The position numbers and the translations under genes were made by a program. A stretch of DNA of 64,000 nucleotides, taken from assembly GCA_001803045.1 (NCBI GenBank), contig MHAR01000080.1:1-64000 (forward strand), in the 5' to 3' direction. Below the pieces are notes generated by a model. The model saw only the letters and a program-made list of their open reading frames with translations, searched no databases and was not told the DNA's origin. Shown one piece after another: positions 45,936 through 55,535 of this stretch. Origin of the DNA: Ignavibacteria bacterium RIFOXYB12_FULL_35_14 (GTDB lineage: Bacteria; Bacteroidota; Ignavibacteria; Ignavibacteriales; Ignavibacteriaceae). Each line of letters starts with the position of its first letter. The stretch's first letter is position 1.

Positions 45936-47107
45936 TGACTGAGTGGAAAGAATATAAATTAGGTGACTTGTTACAAGTAAATCAGAAATCAATTGCAAAG
46001 GATTTTCCATTCACTAAAATTGAATATCTTGATACAGGTTCAATTACTCTTGGTAAGATTGATGGATTTCAAATTTTTAATTTAGCAGATGCGCCTAGTA
46101 GAGCTAAAAGGTTATTAACTAATAATGATATTATCTATTCAACTGTGCGACCTATTCAAAGACACTATGGAATTATAAAAAATCCCAATCCAAATATTGT
46201 TGTTTCAACTGGTTTTGCCGTTCTATCTTGTGATGTTCATGTGACTGATCCATATTTTATTTATTATTTTCTGACCCAAGATGACGTTGTAAATTATTTA
46301 GATTCTGTTGCTGAGGGTTCTACCTCTGCTTATCCTTCATTGACGCCAGATGTGATTACTGATATTGATATTTTACTACCTGAACTTCCCGAACAACGCA
46401 CAATTGCCTCAATTCTTTCCAGCTTAGATGACAAAATAGATTTACTCCACCGTCAAAACAAAACTCTTGAAGCCTTAGCAGAAACACTTTTTAGGCAGTG
46501 GTTTATAGAAGAAGCTGAGGAGAGTTGGGAAGAATGTAGTTTATTTGATGCAATGGAAATTGTTGGCGGAGGGACACCCAAAACAGAAATTATAGAATAC
46601 TGGAACGGAGAAATCAATTGGATGTCGGGGAAAGACATTTCTTCAAACCACAAACAGTTTATTTTATCCACTGAAAAGAAAATTACTGAAGAAGGGTTAA
46701 AAAATAGTTCTGCAAAAGTTTTACCAAAATATGCTTCTGTTGTTTCTGCTCGCGGGACAGTAGGAAAAATTTGTCTTCTTTCTATACCTATGGCGTTTAG
46801 TCAAACTAATTATGGCATACTACCTAGAATTAAAGAGAGTTTCTTTTTTACATATTTATTATTGTCTTATTCAATTGAAGAACTTCAGTCAGCGTCTTAT
46901 GGAAGTGTTTTTGATACGATAACAACTAACACATTTAAGGAACACAAAATAAGTATTCCGAAAGAAACTGAGATTATAGAATTTGAGGAGAAAGTGTCTC
47001 CCTTATTTCATAAAATGAATTCAAACACCAATCAAATCCACACACTCACACAACTGCAGGATACACTATTACCCAAGTTGATGAGTGGAGAAGTGAGAGT
47101 AAAGTAA
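45935..47107 (+). CDS. hsdS: Type I restriction-modification system, specificity subunit
   Basis: A 390-residue subunit that chooses the bipartite DNA target. Two target-recognition domains are visible: the first begins WKEYKLGDLLQVNQ, the second begins WEECSLFDAMEIVGGGTPKT, and each ends in a conserved helix (PELPEQRTIASILSSLDDKIDLLHRQNKTLEAL; LTQLQDTLLPKLMSGEVRV). The two helices form the spacer coiled coil. It overlaps the upstream ORF6N gene by one base and abuts the next gene (ATG at 47108, no gap). Both domains look intact, so methylation specificity should be functional. Confidence 0.94.
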   Translation: MTEWKEYKLGDLLQVNQKSIAKDFPFTKIEYLDTGSITLGKIDGFQIFNLADAPSRAKRLLTNNDIIYSTVRPIQRHYGIIKNPNPNIVVSTGFAVLSCDVHVTDPYFIYYFLTQDDVVNYLDSVAEGSTSAYPSLTPDVITDIDILLPELPEQRTIASILSSLDDKIDLLHRQNKTLEALAETLFRQWFIEEAEESWEECSLFDAMEIVGGGTPKTEIIEYWNGEINWMSGKDISSNHKQFILSTEKKITEEGLKNSSAKVLPKYASVVSARGTVGKICLLSIPMAFSQTNYGILPRIKESFFFTYLLLSYSIEELQSASYGSVFDTITTNTFKEHKISIPKETEIIEFEEKVSPLFHKMNSNTNQIHTLTQLQDTLLPKLMSGEVRVK

Positions 47108-48346
47108 ATGCAAGAACATTTATTTTATAAATATGATTTATCAAACGTGATTCTGGAGCAAGACAAAAAATTATCAATTGAAATACAAAGTCTAAGTCAA
47201 GATTATATTTTTAATTCTGATGAATCAAAATTAGTAGAGTATTTTGTATCAAAGTATACAATTGATCCAATAATCTTAGATAAGGACAATGTCACGATCG
47301 ATCAATCTGAGGTTGATATTGATGTTCGTAATGATCGTACAAGAGATATTAGGGACAGAAGTAAACCATGTTACTTCAAAGGCAATAGAATAACTTTTTT
47401 TATTCCATATAGCGGAGATAAAATTCTCTTTTTTTGCAGGGCATCAACATTTTCTTCATTATTACCATCAGCTGATGTCAGAGAAACTGAAATTGTATAT
47501 TCAATAGATACTATTGAATATGATGAGTCAAAAATTAAGAGTGATTATCAACATAATGTGGCCAACATACTCCAGCATATAGAATGGGTTAATAATGATG
47601 TGCAAAGGTTTAACAATTCTTTGGAGGCAAAAGTATATTCGCAAATCCATCAGCGTAAGGAAAAACTCAACCACAATTTATCATTGATAAATAAGTTAGG
47701 TTATCCCCTTAGAAGACGAGAAAATATTCCTCAAACTTATACTGTCCCAACTGTTAAGAAAAAAATAATTCCTTCTCTACCAACAATAAAACACAAAAAT
47801 TTACCACCAGAACCCATTCTTGATAATTTAGCTTATGATTCCATTTTAACAACAATCACCAATATGTCATTAACGATGGAAAGGAGTCCAAAGACTTTTG
47901 CAAAATTGAAGGAAGAGGAATTAAGGGATCATTTTTTAATTGTACTAAATTCACAATTTGAGGGTGACGCATCTGGTGAAACGTTCAATTATGAAGGCAA
48001 AACTGATATTCTAATTAGAGTAAATAATAAAAACATTTTTATAGCTGAATGCAAAATTTGGAAAGGTGAACAAGTATTATTAGATACAATAACTCAACTC
48101 TTAGGATATGTCAGTTGGCGTGATACTAAAACAGCGATTCTTATATTTAATAAGAATAAGGAATTCACCAAAGTTTTGAATCAGATTGTAAAAATTGTAG
48201 AATCTCATCCTAATCATATAAAGAAAATAAAATATGACAATGATACCGGTTTCAGATTTATATTACATCACAGAGATGACAAAGAAAAAGAGTTAATCTT
48301 GACAATTTTATTATTCAATATTCCTATAGAGTCTGGAAAACCCTAA
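47108..48346 (+). CDS. Unrecognised PD-(D/E)XK nuclease-like protein in the restriction operon
   Basis: A 412-residue protein that I cannot assign to a named family. The N-terminal part (about 1-140) is beta-rich (RITFFIPYSGDKILFFCRAS), then a coiled helical stretch (about 150-215, with many Gln, Asn and Lys), a Pro/Lys-rich linker (about 235-265) and a C-terminal domain. There GKTDILIRV and FIAECKIWKG place Asp300, Glu314 and Lys316 in the order of a PD-(D/E)XK active site, followed by TQLLGYVSWRD, a typical helix. It lies between hsdS and hsdR with 0 and 14 bp gaps, so it belongs to the operon. A second effector nuclease would be consistent, but is inference. Confidence 0.75.
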   Translation: MQEHLFYKYDLSNVILEQDKKLSIEIQSLSQDYIFNSDESKLVEYFVSKYTIDPIILDKDNVTIDQSEVDIDVRNDRTRDIRDRSKPCYFKGNRITFFIPYSGDKILFFCRASTFSSLLPSADVRETEIVYSIDTIEYDESKIKSDYQHNVANILQHIEWVNNDVQRFNNSLEAKVYSQIHQRKEKLNHNLSLINKLGYPLRRRENIPQTYTVPTVKKKIIPSLPTIKHKNLPPEPILDNLAYDSILTTITNMSLTMERSPKTFAKLKEEELRDHFLIVLNSQFEGDASGETFNYEGKTDILIRVNNKNIFIAECKIWKGEQVLLDTITQLLGYVSWRDTKTAILIFNKNKEFTKVLNQIVKIVESHPNHIKKIKYDNDTGFRFILHHRDDKEKELILTILLFNIPIESGKP

Positions 48347-48360
48347 GAATTTTATTAAAA

Positions 48361-51300
48361 ATGGAACCCATTACTGAAGATAAAATAGAATATTTGGCGA
48401 TTGAAGAGCTTCAATTACTCGGTTGGGAATATATTCATGGTTTAGCGATTGCTCCCGAAGCAGAAAAAGCAGAGCGCCAGAGTTTTGAGCAAATTATTTT
48501 AACTGAACGACTGCGTAAATCAGTTTCAATCATCAACCCTCACATTCCAAAAGCAGCACAAGAGCAAGCAATTCAAAAAATATTACGTATCTATTCTACC
48601 GATCTTCTTCACAATAATGAAACATTTCACCAGCACTTAGCAGAAAAAGTTAAAATTCCATATCAGCAAGACGGTTACGAGCGAAGCCATGAAGTAGCGC
48701 TTATTGATTTTGAAAATGTTGAGAACAATCAGTTCCTTGCCGTTAATCAGTACACGATAGTTGAGAATAATCCCGCCTTCGGAACGGGCAGGCAGAATAA
48801 ACGTCCGGATATTTTATTATTTGTAAATGGCATTCCATTAGTAGTAATAGAGTTAAAAAATGCCGCAGATGAAAATGCAACAGTTGAAACTGCGTTTAAT
48901 CAGATCCAAACTTACAAATCAACCATACCCAGTTTATTTACTTATGATTCCATCTGTGTTATCTCAGACGGATTAGAATGTAAAGCCGGAAGTGTGTCTG
49001 CGGGATTCAAACGTTATATGGCTTGGAAGACTGTGGAAGGGGAAAAGGAAGCTTCTCGTTTCAAACCACAGCTTGAAACCTTAATTAAGGGGATGTTAAA
49101 TCCTAAAACTCTGCTTGATATTACAAGGAACTTTATCGTCTTCCAAAAAACAAAGAAAGAAGATCCAAAAACCGGTATAACACTAATAAATACCGAGAAG
49201 ATTTTAGCAGCTTATCATCAGTATTATGCTGTAAAAAAAGCAGTACAATCAAGTATTAAAGCATCAAGTATGCAAGGCGATAAACGAGGCGGGGTTGTTT
49301 GGCATACGCAAGGATCGGGTAAAAGTTTAAGCATGGTTTTCTATGCAGCGCTTCTTATTACTGCATCAGAAATGGAAAATCCAACTATTGTTGTAATAAC
49401 AGACCGTAACGATTTGGATGATCAACTGTTTGATACGTTTGCAGCTTCAACACAATTACTAAGACAAGATCCAATTCAAGCAGACAGTCGAGAAGATCTG
49501 AAGAAATTGTTAAAAGTTGCAAGCGGCGGAATTGTTTTTACTACTATTCAGAAATTTCTTCCGGAGTATGGTAAGGAAGAGTACGATCAGCTTTCTGAAA
49601 GAAGGAATATAATTGTAATTGCGGATGAAGCGCATCGCACCCAATATGGCTTTGAAGCTGTAATGAGAGATGTGAAGGACAAAGAAAGCAAGGAAGTGAT
49701 TGGTAAACGCATCGCTTACGGCTTTGCAAAGTATATGCGTGATGCTTTACCAAATGCAACTTATATCGGCTTCACGGGCACACCCATTGAAGGAACGGAT
49801 GTTAATACTCCGCAAGTTTTCGGAAACTACGTAGATATTTATGACATAGCCAAATCTGTTGCTGATGGTTCAACTGTTAAAATATATTATGAGAGCAGAT
49901 TAGCAAAAGTAAATCTTGATGAAGAAGGTAAACGCTTAATCAATGAATTTGACGAGGAGCTTGAGTGGGATGAGGAAATTGACAATAAGCAAAAAGCTAA
50001 AGCAAAATGATCTAAGTTAGAAGCGATTGTAGGTAACAAGCATAGGGTAAAGAATTTAGCGAGAGATATTGCCGATCATTTTGAAAAGAGACAAAAAGTG
50101 TTTGATGGGAAGGCAATGATAATTGCAATGAGCCGGAGAATTGCAGTTGATCTGTTTAATGAGATAGTTGCATTAAAGCAGGAATGGAAAGATGATGATC
50201 TTACTAAAGGAACAATTAAGGTTGTGATGACAGCTTCCAGTGCTGATGGTCCGGTAATGGCAAAGCATCATACAACCAAACAGCAGAGAAGAGATTTAGC
50301 TGATAGAATGAGAGATCCTTCTGATCCATTAAAAATTGTAATTGTAATTGATATGTGGCTTACCGGTTTTGATGTTCCGTGTTTGCACACAATGTACATT
50401 GATAAACCGATGCGTGGTCATAACCTAATGCAAGCAATTGCGAGAGTTAACAGAGTATTCAAGGATAAACCGGGTGGATTGGTTGTTGATTATTTGGGAA
50501 TTGCAACCGACTTAAAGAAAGCATTATCATTTTACTCTGACTCCGGTGGAAAAGGTGATCCTACAGAGGACATTGAACAAGCTATTGAAGTGATGCTTGA
50601 AAAACTTGAAATAGTTCAGCAGATGTTTAATGAGGAAAGTAAAACTCAGAAAGATATTTTAGTTGAAGAACCCGCAGCGTATTACAAAGGCAGTTATAAA
50701 TTTAATTACAATCGCTTTTTTACTGGTACACCACAAGAAAAACTTTCAATCATACTTCAAGCTGAAGAGCATATCTTGGGATTGCAAGACGGTAAGAATC
50801 GTTTCATTAGAGAAGTAACATTATTAAGCCAAGCGTTTGCATTATCAATGCCGCATGAAGAAGCTATGGCGATTAAAGAAGAAGTAGCATTCTTTCAAGC
50901 TGTAAAGGCAAGGTTAATAAAGTTTGATACACCGGGTAAAGGAAAACCATATTCTGAAATTGAAACTGCGATCAAACAGATAGTTGATGAAGCAATTACA
51001 TCAGATAAGGTGATAGATATATTTGAAGCAGCGGGAATAGAAAAACCGGAGCTTTCGATTCTATCGGATGAGTTTCTTTTGGAAGTTCAAGGGATGAATC
51101 ATAAAAATTTAGCAATTGAACTCTTGAAGAAAATACTTAATGATGAAATAAAATCACGATTAAGAACCAATCTAGTTAAAAGCAAAAAGTTTTTAGAAAT
51201 GCTGGAATCAGCAATCAAGAAATATCAGAACAATCTATTAACGACCGCGCAAATAATTGAAGAGCTTATTCGCATTGCCAAGGAAGTCAAGGAATCCGAT

Positions 51301-51609
51301 AAGGAAGGTGAGAAGCTTGGATTGTCAACAGAAGAGGTCGCATTTTATAATGCGCTTGAAACAAATGATAGTGCTGTTAAAGTTTTGGGAGATGAGATAT
51401 TAAAAACTATCGCGAGAGAGATTGCCGATAAGGTAAAAAGGAATGCAACGATTGATTGGACGATTCGGGAAAGCGCAAGAGCAAAGCTGATGGTGCTTGT
51501 TAAACGAACACTCACCAAATACGGTTACCCACCAGATAAGCAGCAGAAAGCAATTGATACGGTCCTAAAGCAAGCAGAGTTGTTTGCTGATAGTTTGGTT
51601 GATCAATAA
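48361..51609 (+). pseudogene. hsdR: Type I restriction-modification system, endonuclease/translocase subunit, interrupted by a TGA
   Basis: A complete HsdR in one frame (1082 codons) except for TGA at 50008-50010 (codon 550). The stop falls in KAKAK-stop-SKLEAIVG, where relatives have KAKWxxLEA, so a Trp codon TGG to TGA change is likely. N-terminal nuclease motifs RPDILLFVNGIPLVVIELK (about 160) precede the helicase part: Walker A WHTQGSGKSLS (about 317), DEAH in VIADEAHRTQ (about 422) and YIGFTGTPIEG. After the stop come DMWLTGFDVPC and QAIARVNRVFKDKPGG. A GTG at 50098 could start the second half alone. Modification genes upstream look intact. The system may modify but not restrict, unless the stop is read through or an error. 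Confidence 0.93.
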
Positions 51610-52058
51610 AAATATTCTCTTATTCTATCTACTTCTAATTTACCCTAGCAAACCAATAAATGCCATACAATTCTACTCATCTCCAAATAAAATTCCGATC
51701 CATCCTCCTGAGAATGAATTGAAACGACCCATAATCCCCGTCTACCGCCACAAAGATTACAGTCTATCCCTTCCTAAGATTTCTAATTACAAATCAGAGA
51801 TAAAAAGAATTCTAACGGACTCTTAGAGCGGAGTTGGTACGGAGCAGGTACGGAGGGAATGTGGAATTTCTATCGCTTTCTTAGCTTACCGCTTGCTTGC
51901 AAGCTTTACTACAATATTTTATAATTAAACAAAACACATTTGGTTTAATTATAACGAAGCTTATCGGCTCAACCTATAATAAGATTTGGCTTATTTTAAG
52001 TAAAAGCGTTAAATTAAAATAAGCCAAAAGTTAATTTTAAGTAAAACATCGAAAAACA
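51610..52058. promoter_or_regulatory. Intergenic region with two palindromes upstream of the Fic gene
   Basis: A 449-bp gap after hsdR. TTATAATTAAAC and GTTTAATTATAA form a perfect 12-bp dyad at 51919-51954. TTTGGCTTATTTTAA (51985-51999) and TTAAAATAAGCCAAA (52014-52028) form a perfect 15-bp dyad ending 30 bp before the Fic ATG, and a further half-site (AATTTTAAGTAAAA) lies at about 52033-52046. A frame across 51584-51826 has no support as a gene. The dyads probably bind the Fic protein's own winged-helix or a partner. Confidence 0.6.
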
Positions 52059-53204
52059 ATGAAAATCGAAGATTTCAAAGCCGGACAGTACCGGCAAGAG
52101 TTCCAACACAAAAGTTTCATCCCAAACATAATAAACATTGAATGGACATGGGTAGATCCCAAAATCAACTCGCTTTTATCCGAAGCCGATCAAAAGGTCG
52201 GGAGCTTGAACGCATTCTCGCTTTACGTACCGGATGTTGATATTTTCATCAGAATGCACATTGTAAAGGAGGCAACGCAATCCAGCCGGATTGAAGGGAC
52301 AAAAACAGAAATTCAAGAAGTGCTGTTAAAAAATGAAGAGTTGTTGCCTGAAAGAAGAGAGGATTGGCGGGAGGTACAGAATTATATCGAAGCGATGAAT
52401 CACTCTATCTCAATGCTTGAAAAGTTACCACTGTCCACACGATTGCTTAAAGAAGCACACAAGATATTAATGCACGGAGTTCGTGGCGAGCATAAAACTC
52501 CTGGAGAATTTAGAAAAAGCCAAAACTGGATTGGTGGCGCGACAATAAATGATGCTGTATTCATTCCACCACCGCATACTGAAGTACCAGGATTGATGAG
52601 TGATTTAGAGAAGTTTTTGCATAACGAAAACTTAAATGTGCCACCTTTGATTAAGGCAGCATTAGCTCACTATCAATTTGAAACCATTCACCCTTTTCTC
52701 GATGGGAATGGGAGAATAGGAAGATTGCTAATAACACTTTTTCTTGTTAGCTCAGGCGTACTGGCAAAACCAACTTTGTATTTATCAGATTACTTTGAGA
52801 AACACCGCAGTCTATATTATGATAATCTTAACAATGTAAGAGCAGCGAATAATCTCACTCAATGGATTAAATTCTTTATAGTAGCCGTAATCGAAACAAG
52901 TAAGAGAGGTATTCAAACATTTAATCATATTCTAAAGCTCAAAGAAGAAGTTGAAAATGAAAAGATAATATCGTTAGGTAAAAAGTTGCCCAAAGCTAAA
53001 AAGCTTATGAATTACCTGTACGCAAATCCTTTAGTCTCATCAGGCGATATAACAAAAAAACTAAATGTAACTCCTGCTACTGCAAATGCGTTAATTGAGG
53101 ATTTTGTGAAGCTCGGAATTCTTACAGAAATAACCGGCGGGAAAAGATATCGCACTTACTCTTTCCATAAATATTTAAATCTCTTTACAGATAAAAAATC
53201 TTAG
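52059..53204 (+). CDS. Fic family protein (AMP-transferase type) with C-terminal winged helix
   Basis: A 381-residue protein that probably transfers AMP to target proteins. The Fic motif HPFLDGNGRIGR lies at about 210-221. An N-terminal inhibitory-type motif S-x-x-x-E-G occurs at Ser75-Gly80 (SSRIEG), the class II arrangement in which a Glu blocks ATP binding. The last about 70 residues form a winged helix (VSSGDITKKLNVTPATANALIEDFVKLGILTE), which suggests DNA binding and possible autoregulation through the palindromes just upstream. It is downstream of the restriction island but on its own promoter. Targets unknown; toxin-like activity cannot be judged. Confidence 0.92.
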   Translation: MKIEDFKAGQYRQEFQHKSFIPNIINIEWTWVDPKINSLLSEADQKVGSLNAFSLYVPDVDIFIRMHIVKEATQSSRIEGTKTEIQEVLLKNEELLPERREDWREVQNYIEAMNHSISMLEKLPLSTRLLKEAHKILMHGVRGEHKTPGEFRKSQNWIGGATINDAVFIPPPHTEVPGLMSDLEKFLHNENLNVPPLIKAALAHYQFETIHPFLDGNGRIGRLLITLFLVSSGVLAKPTLYLSDYFEKHRSLYYDNLNNVRAANNLTQWIKFFIVAVIETSKRGIQTFNHILKLKEEVENEKIISLGKKLPKAKKLMNYLYANPLVSSGDITKKLNVTPATANALIEDFVKLGILTEITGGKRYRTYSFHKYLNLFTDKKS

Positions 53205-53381
53205 GGATTTAAAGAGTTGGAATCCTACCATTCATGAGAAAATAACATTTGTGTCTTCTTATTTATGAAAAAAGATAAGACTTGCCAATTGAAAAATGTT
53301 CATGAATCAACACTAAATGAATATTTTCGCTCGGCATATATCTTGTAAAAATTTTGCAAAATAATTTGTTAAGATAAACAT

Positions 53382-53408
53382 TACTCTTATTTTTGAGTAG
53401 CTTTTTTT
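53382..53408 (+). terminator. Weak hairpin with T-run upstream of nuoA
   Basis: TACTC (53382-53386) and GAGTA (53395-53399) with seven T at 53402-53408. The stem is only 5 bp, so it is a weak terminator or an attenuator-like leader at most, 47 bp before the nuoA start. No other signals are clear in 53205-53454. Confidence 0.25.
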
Positions 53409-53454
53409 CAAATCTTAATTGTTGTCATCATTTTCGCCATAGTCATTCTTTTTA

Positions 53455-53895
53455 ATGCTAACTGAATTCGGCAAAATATTCGTCTTCATCCTGATTGCAA
53501 TCCTTTTTGTTGTTGTTGCATTAATTGCCGCAAAAATAATTCGACCAGCCCGCCCAACTCACGAAAAACTTCTTACTTATGAATGCGGTGAAAATCCTGA
53601 AGGCAGTCCTTGGGTAAAGTTTAACATTAGATTTTACGTTGTTGCGCTAATCTTTTTAATATTCGATGTTGAAGTTGTATTGCTTATTCCTTGGGCATTG
53701 GTTTACCAGGATTATGGATTTACCGGATTTGCAGTTGGAGCAATCTTTTTACTTTTGCTTGGTTTAGGAATGGCTTACGAATGGAGAAAAGGCGATCTCG
53801 AATGGGATCGTCCTCATCCTATTCCCCCTGTTCTTAAGAAAAGTGAAACAGACAGCAATCTTAAAATTCCTAAAGAAGAAATTGAAGTAGTATAA
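53455..53895 (+). CDS. nuoA: NADH-quinone oxidoreductase subunit A
   Basis: A small membrane subunit of complex I (146 residues) with three hydrophobic segments. The family motif [32 protein letters not shown] is nearly complete around residues 43-74. A charged C-terminal tail extends beyond the usual length. It opens the operon; nuoB starts 5 bp later. Confidence 0.96.
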   Translation: MLTEFGKIFVFILIAILFVVVALIAAKIIRPARPTHEKLLTYECGENPEGSPWVKFNIRFYVVALIFLIFDVEVVLLIPWALVYQDYGFTGFAVGAIFLLLLGLGMAYEWRKGDLEWDRPHPIPPVLKKSETDSNLKIPKEEIEVV

Positions 53896-53900
53896 AATTT

Positions 53901-54392
53901 ATGGGATTACTTGACAAACAATTCGCGGACGATAACATTGTAATTACGACTGTTGACGATCTTTTTAATTGGGCTAGATTATCATCTCTCTGGCAAGTTG
54001 GTTTTGGGCTCGCATGCTGTGCTATTGAAATGATGGCAACTTCAGCATCACATTATGATTTTGACAGATTCGGTGTTATTCCTCGTCCATCGCCAAGACA
54101 ATCTGATGTTATCATTGTTTCAGGAACAGTGACATTGAAAATGGCTTTGCGAGTTAAACGGCTTTACGAACAAATGCCCGATCCAAAATATGTAATCTCG
54201 ATGGGAAGCTGTTCAAACTGCGGAGGACCTTACTGGGAACATGGTTATCACGTTTTAAAAGGAGTTGACAGAGTGGTTCCCGTCGATGTTTATGTGCCGG
54301 GTTGTCCCCCCCGTCCCGAAGCTCTTCTCGAGGGATTGATGAAGCTTCAAGAAAAAATTAGAAATGAATCTTTGGTTAAAAAAACTGCATGA
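53901..54392 (+). CDS. nuoB: NADH-quinone oxidoreductase subunit B
   Basis: Carries the terminal N2 cluster of complex I next to the quinone site. [12 protein letters not shown] (tandem Cys), [14 protein letters not shown] and [12 protein letters not shown] supply the ligands. 163 residues. It overlaps nuoC by 4 bp (ATGA), coupling the two. Confidence 0.97.
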   Translation: MGLLDKQFADDNIVITTVDDLFNWARLSSLWQVGFGLACCAIEMMATSASHYDFDRFGVIPRPSPRQSDVIIVSGTVTLKMALRVKRLYEQMPDPKYVISMGSCSNCGGPYWEHGYHVLKGVDRVVPVDVYVPGCPPRPEALLEGLMKLQEKIRNESLVKKTA

Positions 54393-54919
54393 AATCACCG
54401 GAAGAAATATTCAAAATATTAAAAGATAAATTTGGTGAATCAATCATTGAATTGAAGAGCGGTGTTCCCGTTGAATCATATATCGTCGTCGATCCTATGA
54501 AGATTGATGAAGTTTGTTTATTCCTTAAAGATGAACCGGAATTAAAATTCGATAACTGCATGAACTTATCCGGTGTTGATGATGCGAATGGAAAAAAGGA
54601 AGCTCAAACAGATGGAAGTTCGGTTATCATTGGAGGTACTTTAAGTGTTGTCTATCATCTTGAATCCGTTTACCTAAAACACAAGTTAACTCTTAAAGTT
54701 GCTGCACCGAGAGAGAATCCGCAAGTAAAATCGGTCGCAAATATTTGGCGCTCTGCTGATTGGAATGAACGTGAAGCATACGATTTGTATGGAATAAATT
54801 TTATGAATCATCCCGATCTTAGACGAATTTTAATGCCGTACGATTGGGAAGCAGGTTATCCGTTAAGAAAAGATTATAAGAATCCTGAGTTTTACCAGGG
54901 AATGAAAGTACCGTATTAA
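54389..54919 (+). CDS. nuoC: NADH-quinone oxidoreductase subunit C
   Basis: The peripheral-arm subunit of 30 kDa type (176 residues). The signature [26 protein letters not shown] is present near 118-148, with the end [12 protein letters not shown]. It is separate from nuoD, which lies 616 bp downstream after an inserted four-helix-bundle gene, whereas nuoC and nuoD are normally adjacent or fused. Confidence 0.96.
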   Translation: MKSPEEIFKILKDKFGESIIELKSGVPVESYIVVDPMKIDEVCLFLKDEPELKFDNCMNLSGVDDANGKKEAQTDGSSVIIGGTLSVVYHLESVYLKHKLTLKVAAPRENPQVKSVANIWRSADWNEREAYDLYGINFMNHPDLRRILMPYDWEAGYPLRKDYKNPEFYQGMKVPY

Positions 54920-54924
54920 GGAAA

Positions 54925-55508
54925 TAACAAATCACAAAAAATAATATCCAAACAATACTCAATATTAAAAAATCAATACTCAAACATTTAGTTCAATGAA
55001 TAAAGTATAAGACAATATCAATGAGCAAAGAACAAAATTCGAATAAATATGATTTGGAGGAGAGAACTTTTCAATTTGCGAAAAGCGTATGCCTTTATAC
55101 TAAAACATTAAAAAGAACTGACTCAAATATTGAGTACTCAAGACAAGTAATTAAGTCATCAAGCTCAACTGGAGCAAATTATATTGAAGCAAATGAAGCA
55201 CTCAGCAAAAAAGATTTTAAAATGAGAATAAAAATTTCGAGAAAAGAAGCTAAGGAAGCTGCTTACTTTCTAAGATTGATTGTTGAAACCAATGAAGAAG
55301 AATATCAAGAAAAAGGATTGGAATTAATGATTGAAGCAGTTGAATTAAAGAAAATTTTTTCTGCCATCTTGCTAAAATCCGAATGACTTTAAAAATTGAT
55401 TATTTGAAATAAAAATTCATCTGTTTTTTATGCTTTGAATTTTTGATCATTGTTTTAGGATTGTTTGGGATTTTTAACTTGATTTTTGAAAATTATTTGT
55501 GATTTGTG
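54925..55508. mobile_element. IVS-like insertion between nuoC and nuoD
   Basis: A 585-bp AT-rich unit holding the four-helix-bundle gene. Its ends carry imperfect inverted matches: AACAAATCACAAA at about 54926-54938 against TTTGTGATTTGT at 55497-55508, and TCCAAACAATAC at about 54947-54958 against ATTGTTTGGGA at 55460-55470. This resembles the intervening sequences found in 23S rRNA genes, here placed in a protein operon. Boundaries are approximate. Confidence 0.45.
55021..55386 (+). CDS. Four-helix bundle protein (23S rRNA IVS-encoded type)
   Basis: A 121-residue helical protein, KSVCLYTKTLKR and SRQVIKSSSSTGANYIEANEALSKKDFKMRIKIS being the typical family blocks, with EAKEAAYFLRLI near the end. 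The family is best known from intervening sequences of 23S rRNA genes, and its members form pentamers of four-helix bundles of unknown function. Here it sits between nuoC and nuoD in the same direction and has no role in complex I that I know. The flanks show imperfect inverted repeats, so it came in as an element. Confidence 0.9.
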   Translation: MSKEQNSNKYDLEERTFQFAKSVCLYTKTLKRTDSNIEYSRQVIKSSSSTGANYIEANEALSKKDFKMRIKISRKEAKEAAYFLRLIVETNEEEYQEKGLELMIEAVELKKIFSAILLKSE

Positions 55509-55535
55509 TTTTGATTTTTAGAATTTAATTATAGA

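Noticed and set aside
50008-50010. TGA as selenocysteine or recoded Trp in hsdR
   Set aside because: No stem-loop right after the codon was evident and TGA ends several other genes in the window normally; a Trp to stop mutation explains it better.
51584-51826. 80-residue frame after hsdR
   Set aside because: It overlaps the end of hsdR in another frame and shows only a random mix of Pro and Ile; no ribosome site.
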